NCBI GenBank assembly: GCA_002163245.1
Contig: MAAL01000054.1
Coordinates: 62,001 to 126,000 of the forward strand
Length of the DNA stretch: 64,000 bases
Direction: 5' to 3'
Source: Gammaproteobacteria bacterium 42_54_T18
GTDB lineage: Bacteria; Pseudomonadota; Gammaproteobacteria; Pseudomonadales; Ketobacteraceae
This document shows positions 9,077 through 18,800 of the stretch, one piece after another. The notes below the pieces were generated by a model. The model made no database searches and had not been told where the DNA came from. It saw only the letters and a program-made list of their open reading frames with translations. The translations under genes were made by a program, and so were the position numbers. Positions within the stretch are counted from its first letter, which is position 1, and each line of letters starts with the position of its first letter.

Positions 9077-9765
9077 GCGTGGAACCATCAGGCATCGGTG
9101 TTGGTGCAGGTATGAGTGCAGCTGCACAACAAGCGTCTAAGCAAGCAACCACGCAAGCAAATAAGAGTGAAAATCAGCAGCGTTGGTTGCGTGCACTGGA
9201 ATCGGAGTCATTTGACGAATTTGGTGAACAAGCCCATACCAAAAAGTTTGCTGAATCTACGGTTGTTGATGATGAAAATGTTCGTCAGAAAAACCCAGAA
9301 GTCGGCGGAGACATTCAAAACGAGAAGGTTTCTGGATATACAGAGACATCAGGTTCGATAAAAAACATACCCATAGAGTTTGGGCAGGTACAGCAGTTTA
9401 TTAATCAATCACCATTTGTTGTTGGAGAATTAGGCAATAAATCAGTTGATGTCACTTACGCACAGTATCAGTCAAAGTCATCGCCTCTAAAAATGTCAGA
9501 TAGGGTCGCAAGTTCGGTTCAAAAGGTATTTGACGGATTAGTAAAGCAAGATTCAAAATTTAGTGAGGTGAATGTACACCTTTCTGAAAGTGATAATAAA
9601 AGAACGTTGCTGCTGAGGAATTTCTTTATTGGCAATGAGATTGACAAAAAGCATTGGGTTGAACGTCTGCATAATTTATTTAAGGATGCGGGTGTGATAG
9701 TTGATGAAATTATTATTAACGGACAAGAAATAAAATTGGAAGGGGATCGGAAGCATGGCAATTGA
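9073..9765 (+). CDS. FliK-like hook-length control candidate
   Basis: The gene lies between fliJ and flgD, the usual fliK position, and overlaps both neighbours. The 230-residue product has a polar, glutamine- and serine-rich N-terminal two thirds and a compact C-terminal part (VNVHLSESDNKRTLLLRN through AGVIVDEIIING), loosely like the FliK C-terminal domain that switches export specificity. No diagnostic motif is clear. It is short for FliK (often 350-400), which fits the reduced character of this cluster. Position supports the call more than sequence does. Confidence 0.5.
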   Translation: MSVEPSGIGVGAGMSAAAQQASKQATTQANKSENQQRWLRALESESFDEFGEQAHTKKFAESTVVDDENVRQKNPEVGGDIQNEKVSGYTETSGSIKNIPIEFGQVQQFINQSPFVVGELGNKSVDVTYAQYQSKSSPLKMSDRVASSVQKVFDGLVKQDSKFSEVNVHLSESDNKRTLLLRNFFIGNEIDKKHWVERLHNLFKDAGVIVDEIIINGQEIKLEGDRKHGN

Positions 9766-10150
9766 ATCAATAGGACGAGTAGTTTCCAACGATAGCGCAG
9801 CAACACAAAGCTCTGTTGGAATTGATGATTTTTTGGAAATATTTTTAACACAGCTAAATTTCCAAGATCCCTTAGAGCCAGTAGATAACCGAGAGTTTAT
9901 TGCGCAATTGGCACAGTTTTCCTCACTACAAATTTCCAGCGAGACCAACGATAATCTCGAAGGCTTGCTGGATGTAAGTTCTGTGAATCAATCAGTTGAA
10001 CTTATTGGTCGTGATGTGAGCTTTAATGGCGGAGCCGCAGGCCGGGTTATTGCTGTTCGTTTAGAAGGCGACAGCTTGGTTCTGGATTTGGAAAGTGGTG
10101 GTGACATAGTGCGTGGTGTTAGCCCCGCAAATGTTACGTTGATTCGATAA
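9755..10150 (+). CDS. flgD: FlgD, hook-cap scaffold (short form)
   Basis: The conserved FlgD N-terminus is clear: DDFLEIFLTQLNFQDPLEPVDNREFIAQLAQFSSLQ matches the FLxLLxxQLxxQDPxxPxxNxExxxQxAQFS pattern. The remaining ~65 residues hold only a small beta region (LIGRDVSFNGGAAGRV), so this is the short 130-140 residue form without the larger Ig-like insertion of enterobacterial FlgD. It caps the growing hook and precedes the hook gene. It overlaps the upstream gene by 11 bases. Confidence 0.92.
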   Translation: MAIESIGRVVSNDSAATQSSVGIDDFLEIFLTQLNFQDPLEPVDNREFIAQLAQFSSLQISSETNDNLEGLLDVSSVNQSVELIGRDVSFNGGAAGRVIAVRLEGDSLVLDLESGGDIVRGVSPANVTLIR

Positions 10151-10188
10151 TAGATCTTGATAACACATTTTAAAAGCGAGATGAAAGG

Positions 10189-12234
10189 ATGAGTTCTCTA
10201 AGCTCCCTATACAATAGCTTGACTGGTCTGACGGGTTTTACCAAAGCGTTGGATAATCTAAGTAACAATGTTGCTAACTTAAATACTCCAGGATACAAAG
10301 GGCGTGATGTATTTTATCGGGAGCTAGCGGGAGGTAATCCAGAAAGAGGAATACCGGGCAATGGTGTGCAAGTTGATGGAGGCTCGGTTCGTTTTTCTGC
10401 GGGGGACTCTAATGCAACAGGAAACTCAACGGATTTATTTATTGATGGCAATGGATTTTTCATATTAAGGGATGGTCGTGGCGGTACTACTTCAAGCGGT
10501 ACTGCTCAAACGTATACGCGTGCTGGGCAATTTACATTTGGTGAAAATGGATTTCTAATTGATGCCAGTACTGAGAAGCGTGTTGCTGGAATTACCGTAG
10601 GTGGCAAACTCACTGATATCAATATTCAAGATCACCTTACCAGTGACCCTATTGTTACCAGTTTAGCAAAGATAAGTGGAAGTTTAAGCTCAACAGCAGC
10701 AGAAGGAACAACATTCCCGGCCGATGACCAAGATCCTATTGAACTTTCATTGTTTGATAGTGCAGGAAGAAATGTTGCCGTACACCTTTCATTCGAAAAG
10801 CTTGACGGGACGGATTGGCAGGTGATGGTTACGGACACCAATGGTGTACAGCTAGCAAGTACTCAGACATTAGAGTTTTCTAATCTAGGTAATGCCATCA
10901 CAGAAACGGAAACATTTTTAGCGAATATTCAATTATTTGATGTGTTAGAACAGACGGAATTGTCCGATTCATTTAAGCCAGGGGGAGACGTTGAGTTTAC
11001 CGAAGGAACCCCTGAAAGTGGTTCCGCAACCACGTTCACTATTGAAGATGCATTTTTTATCATTCGTGATGAAGGTGATGTTCAGTTTAGTAATACGGGA
11101 ACGTATCAGTTTGATGATAAAGGGTTTTTAGTGGATCCGGATACCGGGTTTCGTGTGGCAGCAAGAACTGATAGCGGAAAAATTGAAGATTTTTCTATTA
11201 AAGATGCACTAACAACCCCTGCCGCTTCGACTACAAAAGTAAATGTTACGGGTAACCTGGATGCGAGTGTTGATAACGGTGTTGAAATACCGCCTGAAGG
11301 CGGCGAGCTGTTTACTATTGAGGTGATGAGCCCAGAAGGTGAAATCCGTACCATTCAGCTTCAATTTTTAAAAGAAAGCTCTACTTCAACAAAAACGGCA
11401 TGGTCTGTTATCGCAATGGATGCTGATGGTAATGAATTCGGTACCAATGATGGCTCTGTCTCGTTTAACCTTTTTGATGCAGATGACGATGCGCTAAATG
11501 GCGAAGTTATTACTAATGAATCCGGGGTTACTATTTCCTATGTTGTAGATGGCCAAGAATCATTTGATTTTGACTTGGTATTTACAGATGAGGATGGAGT
11601 AGGCACATTTACCGCCATTAATGAACAAACCTCAATTATCGCGGGTGAGCGTGCAGACGGAAAAACGGTAGGCGAGTTAACCACAGGATCATTTGATGAA
11701 AAAGGTGTACTTACGGTTAACTACAGCAATGGTGATGCCGAAGTTCTTCAGCAAATTGCTGTTGTTCGGCCTGAAGGCGAAGTGATTAATGATGTGACTT
11801 TTGACTTCTCAGGAGTAACAACGAATACAACGCCCTCAGAGGTTGAGGTTGCAGACATTGATGGGCGTTCAAAAGGGCTATTAGTAGATTCTCGGTTTGA
11901 TGAAAACGGCCAGCTGATATTGACCTATTCAAATGAAGATGTGGTGGAGTCAGATTATGTGGCGTTGGCACATTTTAGTGACCTAAATGATTTGATATCA
12001 GCAGGGGATACACAGTTTCGACTAACCCACGGCGGAAATATTTCAATTGGCCGGCCGAATGATGAAGGTCTTGGTAAGATTAAGGGGGGCTTTATCGAGC
12101 TTTCAAATGTTGAGTTGTCCCGTGAATTTGCCGATATCATCATTGTACAGCGGGGTTATCAAGCCAGCTCTCAGGTTCTTAATGTAACCAATCAAATATT
12201 AGAAGAGCTGTATAACAGCGTAAAAGGACGATAA
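10189..12234 (+). CDS. flgE: FlgE, enlarged hook protein
   Basis: N-terminal rod/hook helix (LYNSLTGLTGFTKALDNLSNNVANLNTPGYKGRDVFY), core GNSTDLFIDGNGFFILRD, and C-terminal helix (IELSNVELSREFADIIIVQRGYQASSQVLNVTNQIL) identify FlgE. At 681 residues it is far longer than the usual ~400. The extra length comes from internal duplication: residues about 81-226 and 283-420 both run FFI(L/I)RD, YTRAGQFTFGENGFLID versus TYQFDDKGFLVDPD, then matching NIQDHL/SIKDAL and GSLSS/GNLDA segments. Paired late modules with FDEKGVLTVNYSNG and FDENGQLILTYSNE follow. A 38-base gap with a GATGAAAGG-type ribosome site precedes the start. Confidence 0.93.
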   Translation: MSSLSSLYNSLTGLTGFTKALDNLSNNVANLNTPGYKGRDVFYRELAGGNPERGIPGNGVQVDGGSVRFSAGDSNATGNSTDLFIDGNGFFILRDGRGGTTSSGTAQTYTRAGQFTFGENGFLIDASTEKRVAGITVGGKLTDINIQDHLTSDPIVTSLAKISGSLSSTAAEGTTFPADDQDPIELSLFDSAGRNVAVHLSFEKLDGTDWQVMVTDTNGVQLASTQTLEFSNLGNAITETETFLANIQLFDVLEQTELSDSFKPGGDVEFTEGTPESGSATTFTIEDAFFIIRDEGDVQFSNTGTYQFDDKGFLVDPDTGFRVAARTDSGKIEDFSIKDALTTPAASTTKVNVTGNLDASVDNGVEIPPEGGELFTIEVMSPEGEIRTIQLQFLKESSTSTKTAWSVIAMDADGNEFGTNDGSVSFNLFDADDDALNGEVITNESGVTISYVVDGQESFDFDLVFTDEDGVGTFTAINEQTSIIAGERADGKTVGELTTGSFDEKGVLTVNYSNGDAEVLQQIAVVRPEGEVINDVTFDFSGVTTNTTPSEVEVADIDGRSKGLLVDSRFDENGQLILTYSNEDVVESDYVALAHFSDLNDLISAGDTQFRLTHGGNISIGRPNDEGLGKIKGGFIELSNVELSREFADIIIVQRGYQASSQVLNVTNQILEELYNSVKGR

Positions 12235-12238
12235 ATCG

Positions 12239-13024
12239 ATGGCGTTACCGTTTACTTTATATTCCAGCGCTCAAAAGAACGAAATTGTTTTCCAACTAAC
12301 GGCTGTGCTTCAGCAATGGAGTAATGCTTGGATGGGGGAGCACAATATTACTTGTGAGTTAAAAGAATCCCACGAATTAGGCCCCAAAAAAGTTGCTACT
12401 TTTCAACACTTGATCAATGAAGCTGGAAATGAAGATCAAGGAATCGATCCGTATTTTTACAAGAATATGAATATGTTCCTTTGTGTAGATAATCCTTCAT
12501 TGAAATATCAGATGAAGTTATTGCTTGGGACATCTAACACTAGCGAAACCTTTTCAGATGAGCAGAGTCAACTTATTGTGGATTGTTATCGGGAGTTGGT
12601 AGATGAATTGTCAAATATTGGAAAGGACGAAGGCATAAACGATACAAAAGTGACACCTTGGACTAAAGGCTGTGGCTGGTGTTTTTTTGATGTGTCTATT
12701 GATGGTTTCTCCTTTGATTTAGCGATTAGTCGAAATATTGTTGATGCTTATATCGAGTTGCCAGCACTGCGATTGGATAAAAAGAAAGGATTGCAGCCAC
12801 TGAAACAAGCAGTAGTCAATGGAGATGTGGCATTAAATGCCGTTGTTGCATCCTTAGAATTAACCCTTGGTGAACTTCAACAGCTTCAGATTGGAGATGT
12901 TGTTCGCCTAGGTAAGAATATAAATGAAATGATACCTTTATGTAATGATAATGGTGATGCCGTTTGCGCCGGGTATTTGGGTAAACGTAACAATAAAAAA
13001 GCCATAATGTTAACGAATAAATAA
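12239..13024 (+). CDS. fliM: FliM/SctQ-like SpoA-domain C-ring protein
   Basis: A 261-residue protein whose last ~80 residues form a SpoA domain (VVASLELTLGELQQLQIGDVVRLGKNIN), the FliM/FliN dimerisation fold. FliM is normally about 330 residues, begins with an EIDALL-type CheY-binding peptide and has a GGxG FliG-contact motif. Neither is visible; the protein begins MALPFTLYSSAQKNEIVFQL. It therefore looks more like the injectisome SctQ arrangement. Directly followed by fliN. I infer a C-ring component not responsive to CheY. Confidence 0.7.
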   Translation: MALPFTLYSSAQKNEIVFQLTAVLQQWSNAWMGEHNITCELKESHELGPKKVATFQHLINEAGNEDQGIDPYFYKNMNMFLCVDNPSLKYQMKLLLGTSNTSETFSDEQSQLIVDCYRELVDELSNIGKDEGINDTKVTPWTKGCGWCFFDVSIDGFSFDLAISRNIVDAYIELPALRLDKKKGLQPLKQAVVNGDVALNAVVASLELTLGELQQLQIGDVVRLGKNINEMIPLCNDNGDAVCAGYLGKRNNKKAIMLTNK

Positions 13025-13036
13025 CCGGAGTTCGAC

Positions 13037-13363
13037 GTGACCAATAGCACAATGAATAGTGATGCAGAAAATATTGAATTAAGTGAATTGCCTGAGAAAG
13101 AGCAAGGAGTCGCCGTAGTGGGAAGTAACAAAATAGATTTAGTGAGTGGTGTTAAAGTCGAGTTGACTGCAATTTTAGGTAAGACTGAGATTTCAGTGGG
13201 CGAATTGTTTAATTTGAAAGAAAACAATGTACTTTCTTTGGAAACGAACACCGTAGAGCCTATTGATTTAATGCTTGATGGGAATTGTGTTGCTAGGGGA
13301 AACCTTGTGGTTGTTGATGATCAGTTCGGTATTCAGTTAACTGAAGTTGCTGTTAAAGGTTAA
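13037..13363 (+). CDS. fliN: FliN, C-ring SpoA protein
   Basis: 108 residues with a C-terminal SpoA domain. The block VKVELTAILGKTEISVGELFNLKENNVLSLET corresponds to the FliN consensus VxVxVELGRTxxxIxDLLxLxxGSVVEL, followed by VARGNLVVVDDQFGIQLTEV. It starts at a GTG thirteen bases after the preceding stop. FliN forms the lower C-ring and docks FliH-FliI cargo. Length is normal. Confidence 0.9.
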   Translation: MTNSTMNSDAENIELSELPEKEQGVAVVGSNKIDLVSGVKVELTAILGKTEISVGELFNLKENNVLSLETNTVEPIDLMLDGNCVARGNLVVVDDQFGIQLTEVAVKG

Positions 13364-13371
13364 TGTGAGCA

Positions 13372-13800
13372 GTGATGTTGATACGGATATTTATCGTCGC
13401 TTTTTGTCTTAACTTAAGTTGTAGTTTTGCAATAGCAGGACAGGACAATGTTAGGTCAGAAAGCGACGTCGTTAAAAACTCTGAAACTATGGAAGAAGCA
13501 GCGCTGAAAGCGGGTTTTAAACACAGTGATGTCTCTTATACGCGTATATATACTCGAATAGCCGGTGTGGGTATTGTGTTGCTTGCCGCTGCAGGGGTTT
13601 TCGTTTTTATTAGAAAAAAAATGATGCAACAAGCATCATTTCCCAATGTACAACACAAAGGGAAAAGAATAACTACCTTGGAGACCACACAGGTCTCTTA
13701 TGGGGTTAAGGCGATTTTATTGGATGTTGATGGGCTGAATGTGCTCGTTGTACAAACGAAAGAAAGCCATACCGTAACTCCTTTAGATAAAACAGAATAA
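13372..13800 (+). CDS. fliO: FliO, export-gate assembly protein
   Basis: 142 residues with a signal peptide-like N-terminus (FIVAFCLNLSCSFAIAG), one membrane segment (IAGVGIVLLAAAGVFVFI) and a small cytoplasmic domain (ITTLETTQVSYGVKAILLDVDGLNVLVVQTKES). The last resembles the FliO pattern ending in a beta region and V(L/V)TD/Q-type motif. Position between fliN and fliP is classic. The start may be GTG 13372 or ATG 13375. Confidence 0.82.
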   Translation: MMLIRIFIVAFCLNLSCSFAIAGQDNVRSESDVVKNSETMEEAALKAGFKHSDVSYTRIYTRIAGVGIVLLAAAGVFVFIRKKMMQQASFPNVQHKGKRITTLETTQVSYGVKAILLDVDGLNVLVVQTKESHTVTPLDKTE

Positions 13801-13814
13801 GAGGTTATACCACG

Positions 13815-14561
13815 TTGTCTAGACTGTTTTTTATGCTAGTGTCATTGGCATTTATGCTGGTGTCTTCAAATACGTTCGCTGATGCGGCGGGGGATATATT
13901 TACCTTAAGTATGCCGTCAATGGATGGAGAGCCTGAGACGGTGTCCAATTCATTAAAAATACTTGCGTTACTGACGGTGCTAAGCCTTGCACCGGCCATT
14001 GTGATTATAACGACATCGTTTACACGAATTATTATTGTTTTATCGATGTTGAGACATGCTTTTGGGATGCCATCAACGCCTCCAAATACGGTCATTATTG
14101 GTTTGGCTCTATTGTTAACACTATTTACTATGACACCTGTTATTGACCAAATTCAAGAGAAGTCCTTACAGCCCTACATTGATAAACAAATCGATGATAC
14201 GACGGCATTAAATAATGCCAGTGCACCGGTGCGTGAATTTATGATTTCGCAAACACGGGATAAGGACATTGCGCTTGTTTTAGAACTTGCTAATGAGGAG
14301 GTGCCCGATTCGGCAGATGACATATCGATGACCCAGTTAGTGACCGCATTCCTACTCAGTGAGCTTCAAACTGCATTCCAAATAGGTTTTGTGATATTTC
14401 TTCCCTTTTTGGCTATTGATCTCATCGTTGCTAGTATTCTCATGTCAATGGGGATGATGATGGTGCCACCGATGACAATATCACTACCAATAAAGATACT
14501 GATGTTTGTACTTATTGAAGGTTGGGCTCTGGTTGCCCAAGCTTTGGTTTCAAGTTTTTAG
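13815..14561 (+). CDS. fliP: FliP, type III export gate protein
   Basis: The 248-residue length is exactly typical. A cleavable signal peptide is followed by the diagnostic FliP core: LTVLSLAPAIVIITTSFTRIIIVLSMLRHAFG, PPNTVIIGLALLLTLFTM, and the C-terminal FLPFLAIDLIVASILMSMGMMMVPP with a last helix ending in the GWALVAQALVSSF motif. FliP is the main subunit of the export gate core with FliQ and FliR, which are not in this window. It starts at TTG 13815, preceded by AAGAGG. Confidence 0.95.
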   Translation: MSRLFFMLVSLAFMLVSSNTFADAAGDIFTLSMPSMDGEPETVSNSLKILALLTVLSLAPAIVIITTSFTRIIIVLSMLRHAFGMPSTPPNTVIIGLALLLTLFTMTPVIDQIQEKSLQPYIDKQIDDTTALNNASAPVREFMISQTRDKDIALVLELANEEVPDSADDISMTQLVTAFLLSELQTAFQIGFVIFLPFLAIDLIVASILMSMGMMMVPPMTISLPIKILMFVLIEGWALVAQALVSSF

Positions 14562-14573
14562 CGTATTTAGTGC

Positions 14574-15320
14574 ATGGATGCTTTAGTTGATGTTAAAGAT
14601 ACCCATACATCATCAGACTTTCATGCTGATCAGGCGCTGTGGTGCAATTATTTTTGCAATCACTCCGCTAACACTCAAGATCTATTGATACAAAATTATA
14701 TGAATCTGGCAACAACGCTTAGTTTGTTGTTTTATTCGCGTTATGCAGGGTATGGCGTATCGCTTGATGACTTATCTCAGAATGCGAGAGTGGGTTTGAT
14801 TGAAGCTGTTCAACGCTATAACCCTCACAAGAACGTTAAGTTTGAAACATTTGCATCTTTTCGAATTAGAGGAGAGTTGAAAAATGGATTAAAACACTAT
14901 TGCCATGATATCGAGATATATCGAGAGCACTACTCTATTGAAAAAATTGACTCCTTACTTCCAGATAATAAGGGTAGACATTTAAATAACGAACAATCCC
15001 TTGATGATTGGTCAGATAGTATAGCAAATATCACAATATCAATACTTTTAGGCCAAGGAGATAGTGGCAGCGTTGATCCTGTAGGAACGCCATACGCAAT
15101 GGAAGAAGGAGTGCTCTCCAACCAATTGTGGGGGATGGTGAGTAAAATGGACAAGATTAATGAAGAGGTAATACTCTACCATTATTTGTATGAGTACAGT
15201 TTTGAAGAGATATCGAAAGTGGTCGGGATTTCAAAGTCAGCTGTATTCAAGCGCCATCGTTCAGCAATCAACAAATTACGGAGAATGCAAAATGATGGCG
15301 ATGTTACGTTAGTTGTTTAA
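14574..15320 (+). CDS. FliA-type sigma-28 factor
   Basis: 248 residues with sigma region 2 (YMNLATTLSLLFYSRYAGYGVSLDDLSQNARVGLIEAVQRYNP, then FETFASFRIRGELKNGLKHY) and region 4 (EEVILYHYLYEYSFEEISKVVGISKSAVFKRHRSAINKLR). This is the FliA/WhiG organisation and length. The region between is weakly conserved. As last gene of the block, it may drive late genes of this cluster, which must lie elsewhere. I give no symbol because it may be a system-specific paralogue rather than the main FliA. No anti-sigma flgM is visible. Confidence 0.82.
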   Translation: MDALVDVKDTHTSSDFHADQALWCNYFCNHSANTQDLLIQNYMNLATTLSLLFYSRYAGYGVSLDDLSQNARVGLIEAVQRYNPHKNVKFETFASFRIRGELKNGLKHYCHDIEIYREHYSIEKIDSLLPDNKGRHLNNEQSLDDWSDSIANITISILLGQGDSGSVDPVGTPYAMEEGVLSNQLWGMVSKMDKINEEVILYHYLYEYSFEEISKVVGISKSAVFKRHRSAINKLRRMQNDGDVTLVV

Positions 15321-15818
15321 TTTGGGTTCAACACATATTTGCGTTTTTGTGAAGATAAATTCTTAGTTTTGGTTTACAGTGCCTTGTATTACTTTGCACA
15401 ATATCCTTTTGCGAGGTGGCCTAGTACTAGACGGTTGAGTTGCGAACTAGATTTTTTACCATGGACTGATAATGATAAAGAAACGAGCAATATGGATGCT
15501 TGATTTAACTTTTAAAAAATAGACCTTTTTTTTCTGCACGAAAAATATGACTAAGATCTTTTTAATGCCCTAAGTAACGATCGGCCGTGATAATACCATC
15601 GAATCTTTGAAAAAACGAATTACTGTAATGTATGTTTACCAATGCGTTTATTTCTTAAACGTTTTCTTAAGTTTCTAAATTTATTTCATCTTTTTTTCAC
15701 TTTACGGTGCACGTTTCCAAAAAATCGTTGATATATAACTATCGATATCGCGTTTACGCGATCACAAGAACAATTTGCGAATAACTATTGCAGTAGACAT
15801 TGCACCAGGAGCAGTACC
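15321..15818. other. 498-bp intergenic region before giant rhs
   Basis: No credible coding sequence. The region is AT-rich with many short poly-T and poly-A tracts and separates the flagellar block from rhs. It holds the inverted repeat described separately near its end and presumably the rhs promoter. A GGAG ribosome site (around 15808) precedes the rhs ATG. I see no convincing terminator for the flagellar operon. Confidence 0.6.
15747..15762. promoter_or_regulatory. Perfect inverted repeat upstream of rhs
   Basis: ATCGCGT-TT-ACGCGAT, seven-base arms with a two-base spacer, 57 bases before the rhs start codon. GC-rich within an AT-rich leader, it looks like an operator for a dimeric regulator of rhs; the regulator is unknown. 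No T tract follows, so it is not a terminator. Confidence 0.4.
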
Positions 15819-18800
15819 ATGACCGCTATTATCGCCACCGAAGGATTAGGTTTATTTAACAGTTCCAAGCAAACATTAGGAACGGCAGGATTAGGGTTTG
15901 GTGGGGCAGGGGATCAACTGCATGTCAATGCAGTTAACGGAAACCTCGTGGTGCAACGTCAAGACCAAGTGTTGGTGGGCCATGGGGTTGATACCTCGCT
16001 TGTTCGCACCTACAACAGCCAAGCGGGTTTTAATGACAATGACGGTGATAGCTCCCGTTTTAATTTCCAACAAAAAGTGGTTCAATCTGGCGACCAACTG
16101 ACTCGCTGGACAGAAACCGGCTCAGAGCAAACATTTACCCTGGCATCGGGTAACACCTATGTCAGTGATGACATCGGTGTCGATGACAGCATCACCAAAG
16201 TGGGTGATCAATGGGTGTACCAAAACCCAGAAACCCAAGTGACCTATGAGTTTAATGCCGAGGGTGCAAACCTAGGCAAGCTGTCACGGATGGTTAATGG
16301 CGAAGGTCTAGCGCTAACTTATACCCATACCGACACCAGCGTCACAATCACTGATCCTGCCGGTCAAACCACCGAAATCACACTGACTGCCGGTAAAGTA
16401 ACCGCGATCAAACAAACCGATAAAGACGGTGTTGTGTTATCCAGTATCGGTTATGAATACACTGACACCACTAACCCGGACGTTTTAACAAAAGTATCGG
16501 TTGATCTTACCCCGCAAAAAACGGGGGATAATCGTTATTACGTTACCCAATACACCTATGAACCCCGTAATGGCAGCCCGTTACTGATCAGCGTACGCCA
16601 AGGTGAAAGTAACAATACAGAGAAAACCTTAGGTCAAAATCAAGGCAGTGTTGTTAGCTTTGTCTATGATAATGGTGTAGATGGCCTCAGCACAGAACCT
16701 CGCATAGCACAGCTTATTCAAGGCGAAGGGGAAAAGGCCAGCGTCACCGAATATGTGTACGGTGAAAATAAAACGGACGTTATCACTTACCAACGATTCC
16801 GTGTTGAAGTGGATGCGAACGCACCTTTAGGCCAGCGCTATATCGCAGAGCGCACCAGCACCACTACTCACCATTATATTGAACGAATCGTTGAAAATGG
16901 CACCAATCAACGCATGATCAGCAAGGTCGAATCTGCTGCAAATGACAGCGGGTTCCGAGCGGTCACCGTGTTTGGTTATACCGACCAAGGTGATGTACGT
17001 TTTGTGCAAGATGCCGAAGGTAATGTCACTCGATACGGCTACGACTATGATAGTGACAGTGTGGTTGCCACCAGCGAAGGCTTACGTTTATGGCAAATGG
17101 ATGGCGAAGGTAACGCGATACGTTGGTATTACAACAATGATAATCAAGTTATTTCAGAGGTGCGTTATACCGATCCAGATTTAAACCCCAGTGATGCCAT
17201 ATTTGCCGCATCAGGTGATGAGGTTACCCGTTTTGTTTATGACTCAGATAAACGCCTAGCCTTTAGCATTAATCCTGCGGGGCAAGTGAGTGGTACGGAG
17301 TACACAGGGATTAATGCTGTGGATAATACCCGTAGTGTCACTCAAACGCTTTATAGTACTAACCTACTAACGGACACATCCCAAGAAGCAATAAATGCGC
17401 AAAATGCCATGAGCGTTGTGTCAGATACTATTGATGTTGCCTTATTAAACACTTGGGCCAATAACCAAAATGGTAATACACAATACAGTATTTCTCACCT
17501 CGATTATCGTGGTCAAATAAGTCAGACCGTTACCACGTACACCGCGTTAAATCTTGATGACAACAGCACCACCAATAACACCACCAGCACTACACATTTC
17601 GTTTATGATCATCAAGGCCGTTTAGTACAGCAAGTTGCTCCCAATGCAGATAGCAATGACAGCACGCAGGCCACCCATTATGTGTATGACGGATTAGGCC
17701 GCCTGGTTGCCACCGCACTAGTAGAAAATGTGCAAGATGATGGCTCGGCAGATTTGATCAATAACGATGCCTTAAGTATTGAGCAAATCACCTCTTTGCC
17801 AGGGTTTAACCAAGTTACCACCTACACGCAGGATACGAAGACCGGTGGACAACATACCCGTACAGAATTTGCCAACGGCTTTATTCAAGAGCAAGTGTTT
17901 GACCGCGCAGGGCGATTGGTTTCTCAACACGAAGCCGATGGTAAGTTCACGTTAGATGACACCGATGATATTGATCTTGGCACTACAGAATTTATTTATG
18001 ATGCACAAGGCCGCCTACGCATCACACAAGATGCCGAAGGTGTATTAACCCACAGTGTTTATAATGATCGCAATCAAGTGGTTGCCACTATCGATGGTAA
18101 CGGTGCATTAACGGAACTGTCTTACGATAATGCCGGACAAGTAACTCGCGTTATTCAATACGCCAACTATCTCACGATTAGTCAGCTATCACGTCTCTCT
18201 GCCAACAATGGCGATAGCGTACGCGCATTGGACGTATCGCTAGAATCGGTACGTCCCTCGTTCAGCAATGACGACCGAATCACCCATAATTTATACGACG
18301 ATGCCAACCGTTTAATCTACAGCATTGATGGTGAAGGGTATGTCACAGAAATCCAGTACGATGGTAAAGGCCAAATCACCAACACCTTAAAACATTCTAC
18401 ACCGTACCCAGGTTTTACACCGCTAAATGACAGTGATATCACCATCTCCCGTCCCTCTCTTGCGGATGTGAGTGCATTTGCACAATACAATTACGCAACG
18501 GCAGAGCATTTTACGGTTGATACTAAAACCTGGATACAAGGCACCCACAGCACAACGGATGTTGATTATTCTGTAGGGCTTGAATCACAGCGTCATTTAT
18601 TAGATGCCCTTGGGATAACCGATTTTGCCGGTCACGGCTACAGTTATCAAACGTTGGGAGAAACCGACAGTGCATTAAATAACTCGGTTGTTAGCGCCAT
18701 TGATTTACCGTCGACTCGTGAATTAGATTTTAGCCAAAGCATAGAAGCGTTAGGTTTTTACGGCATTGCCTCCGATGTGATTGGATTTCATGGCAGTACA

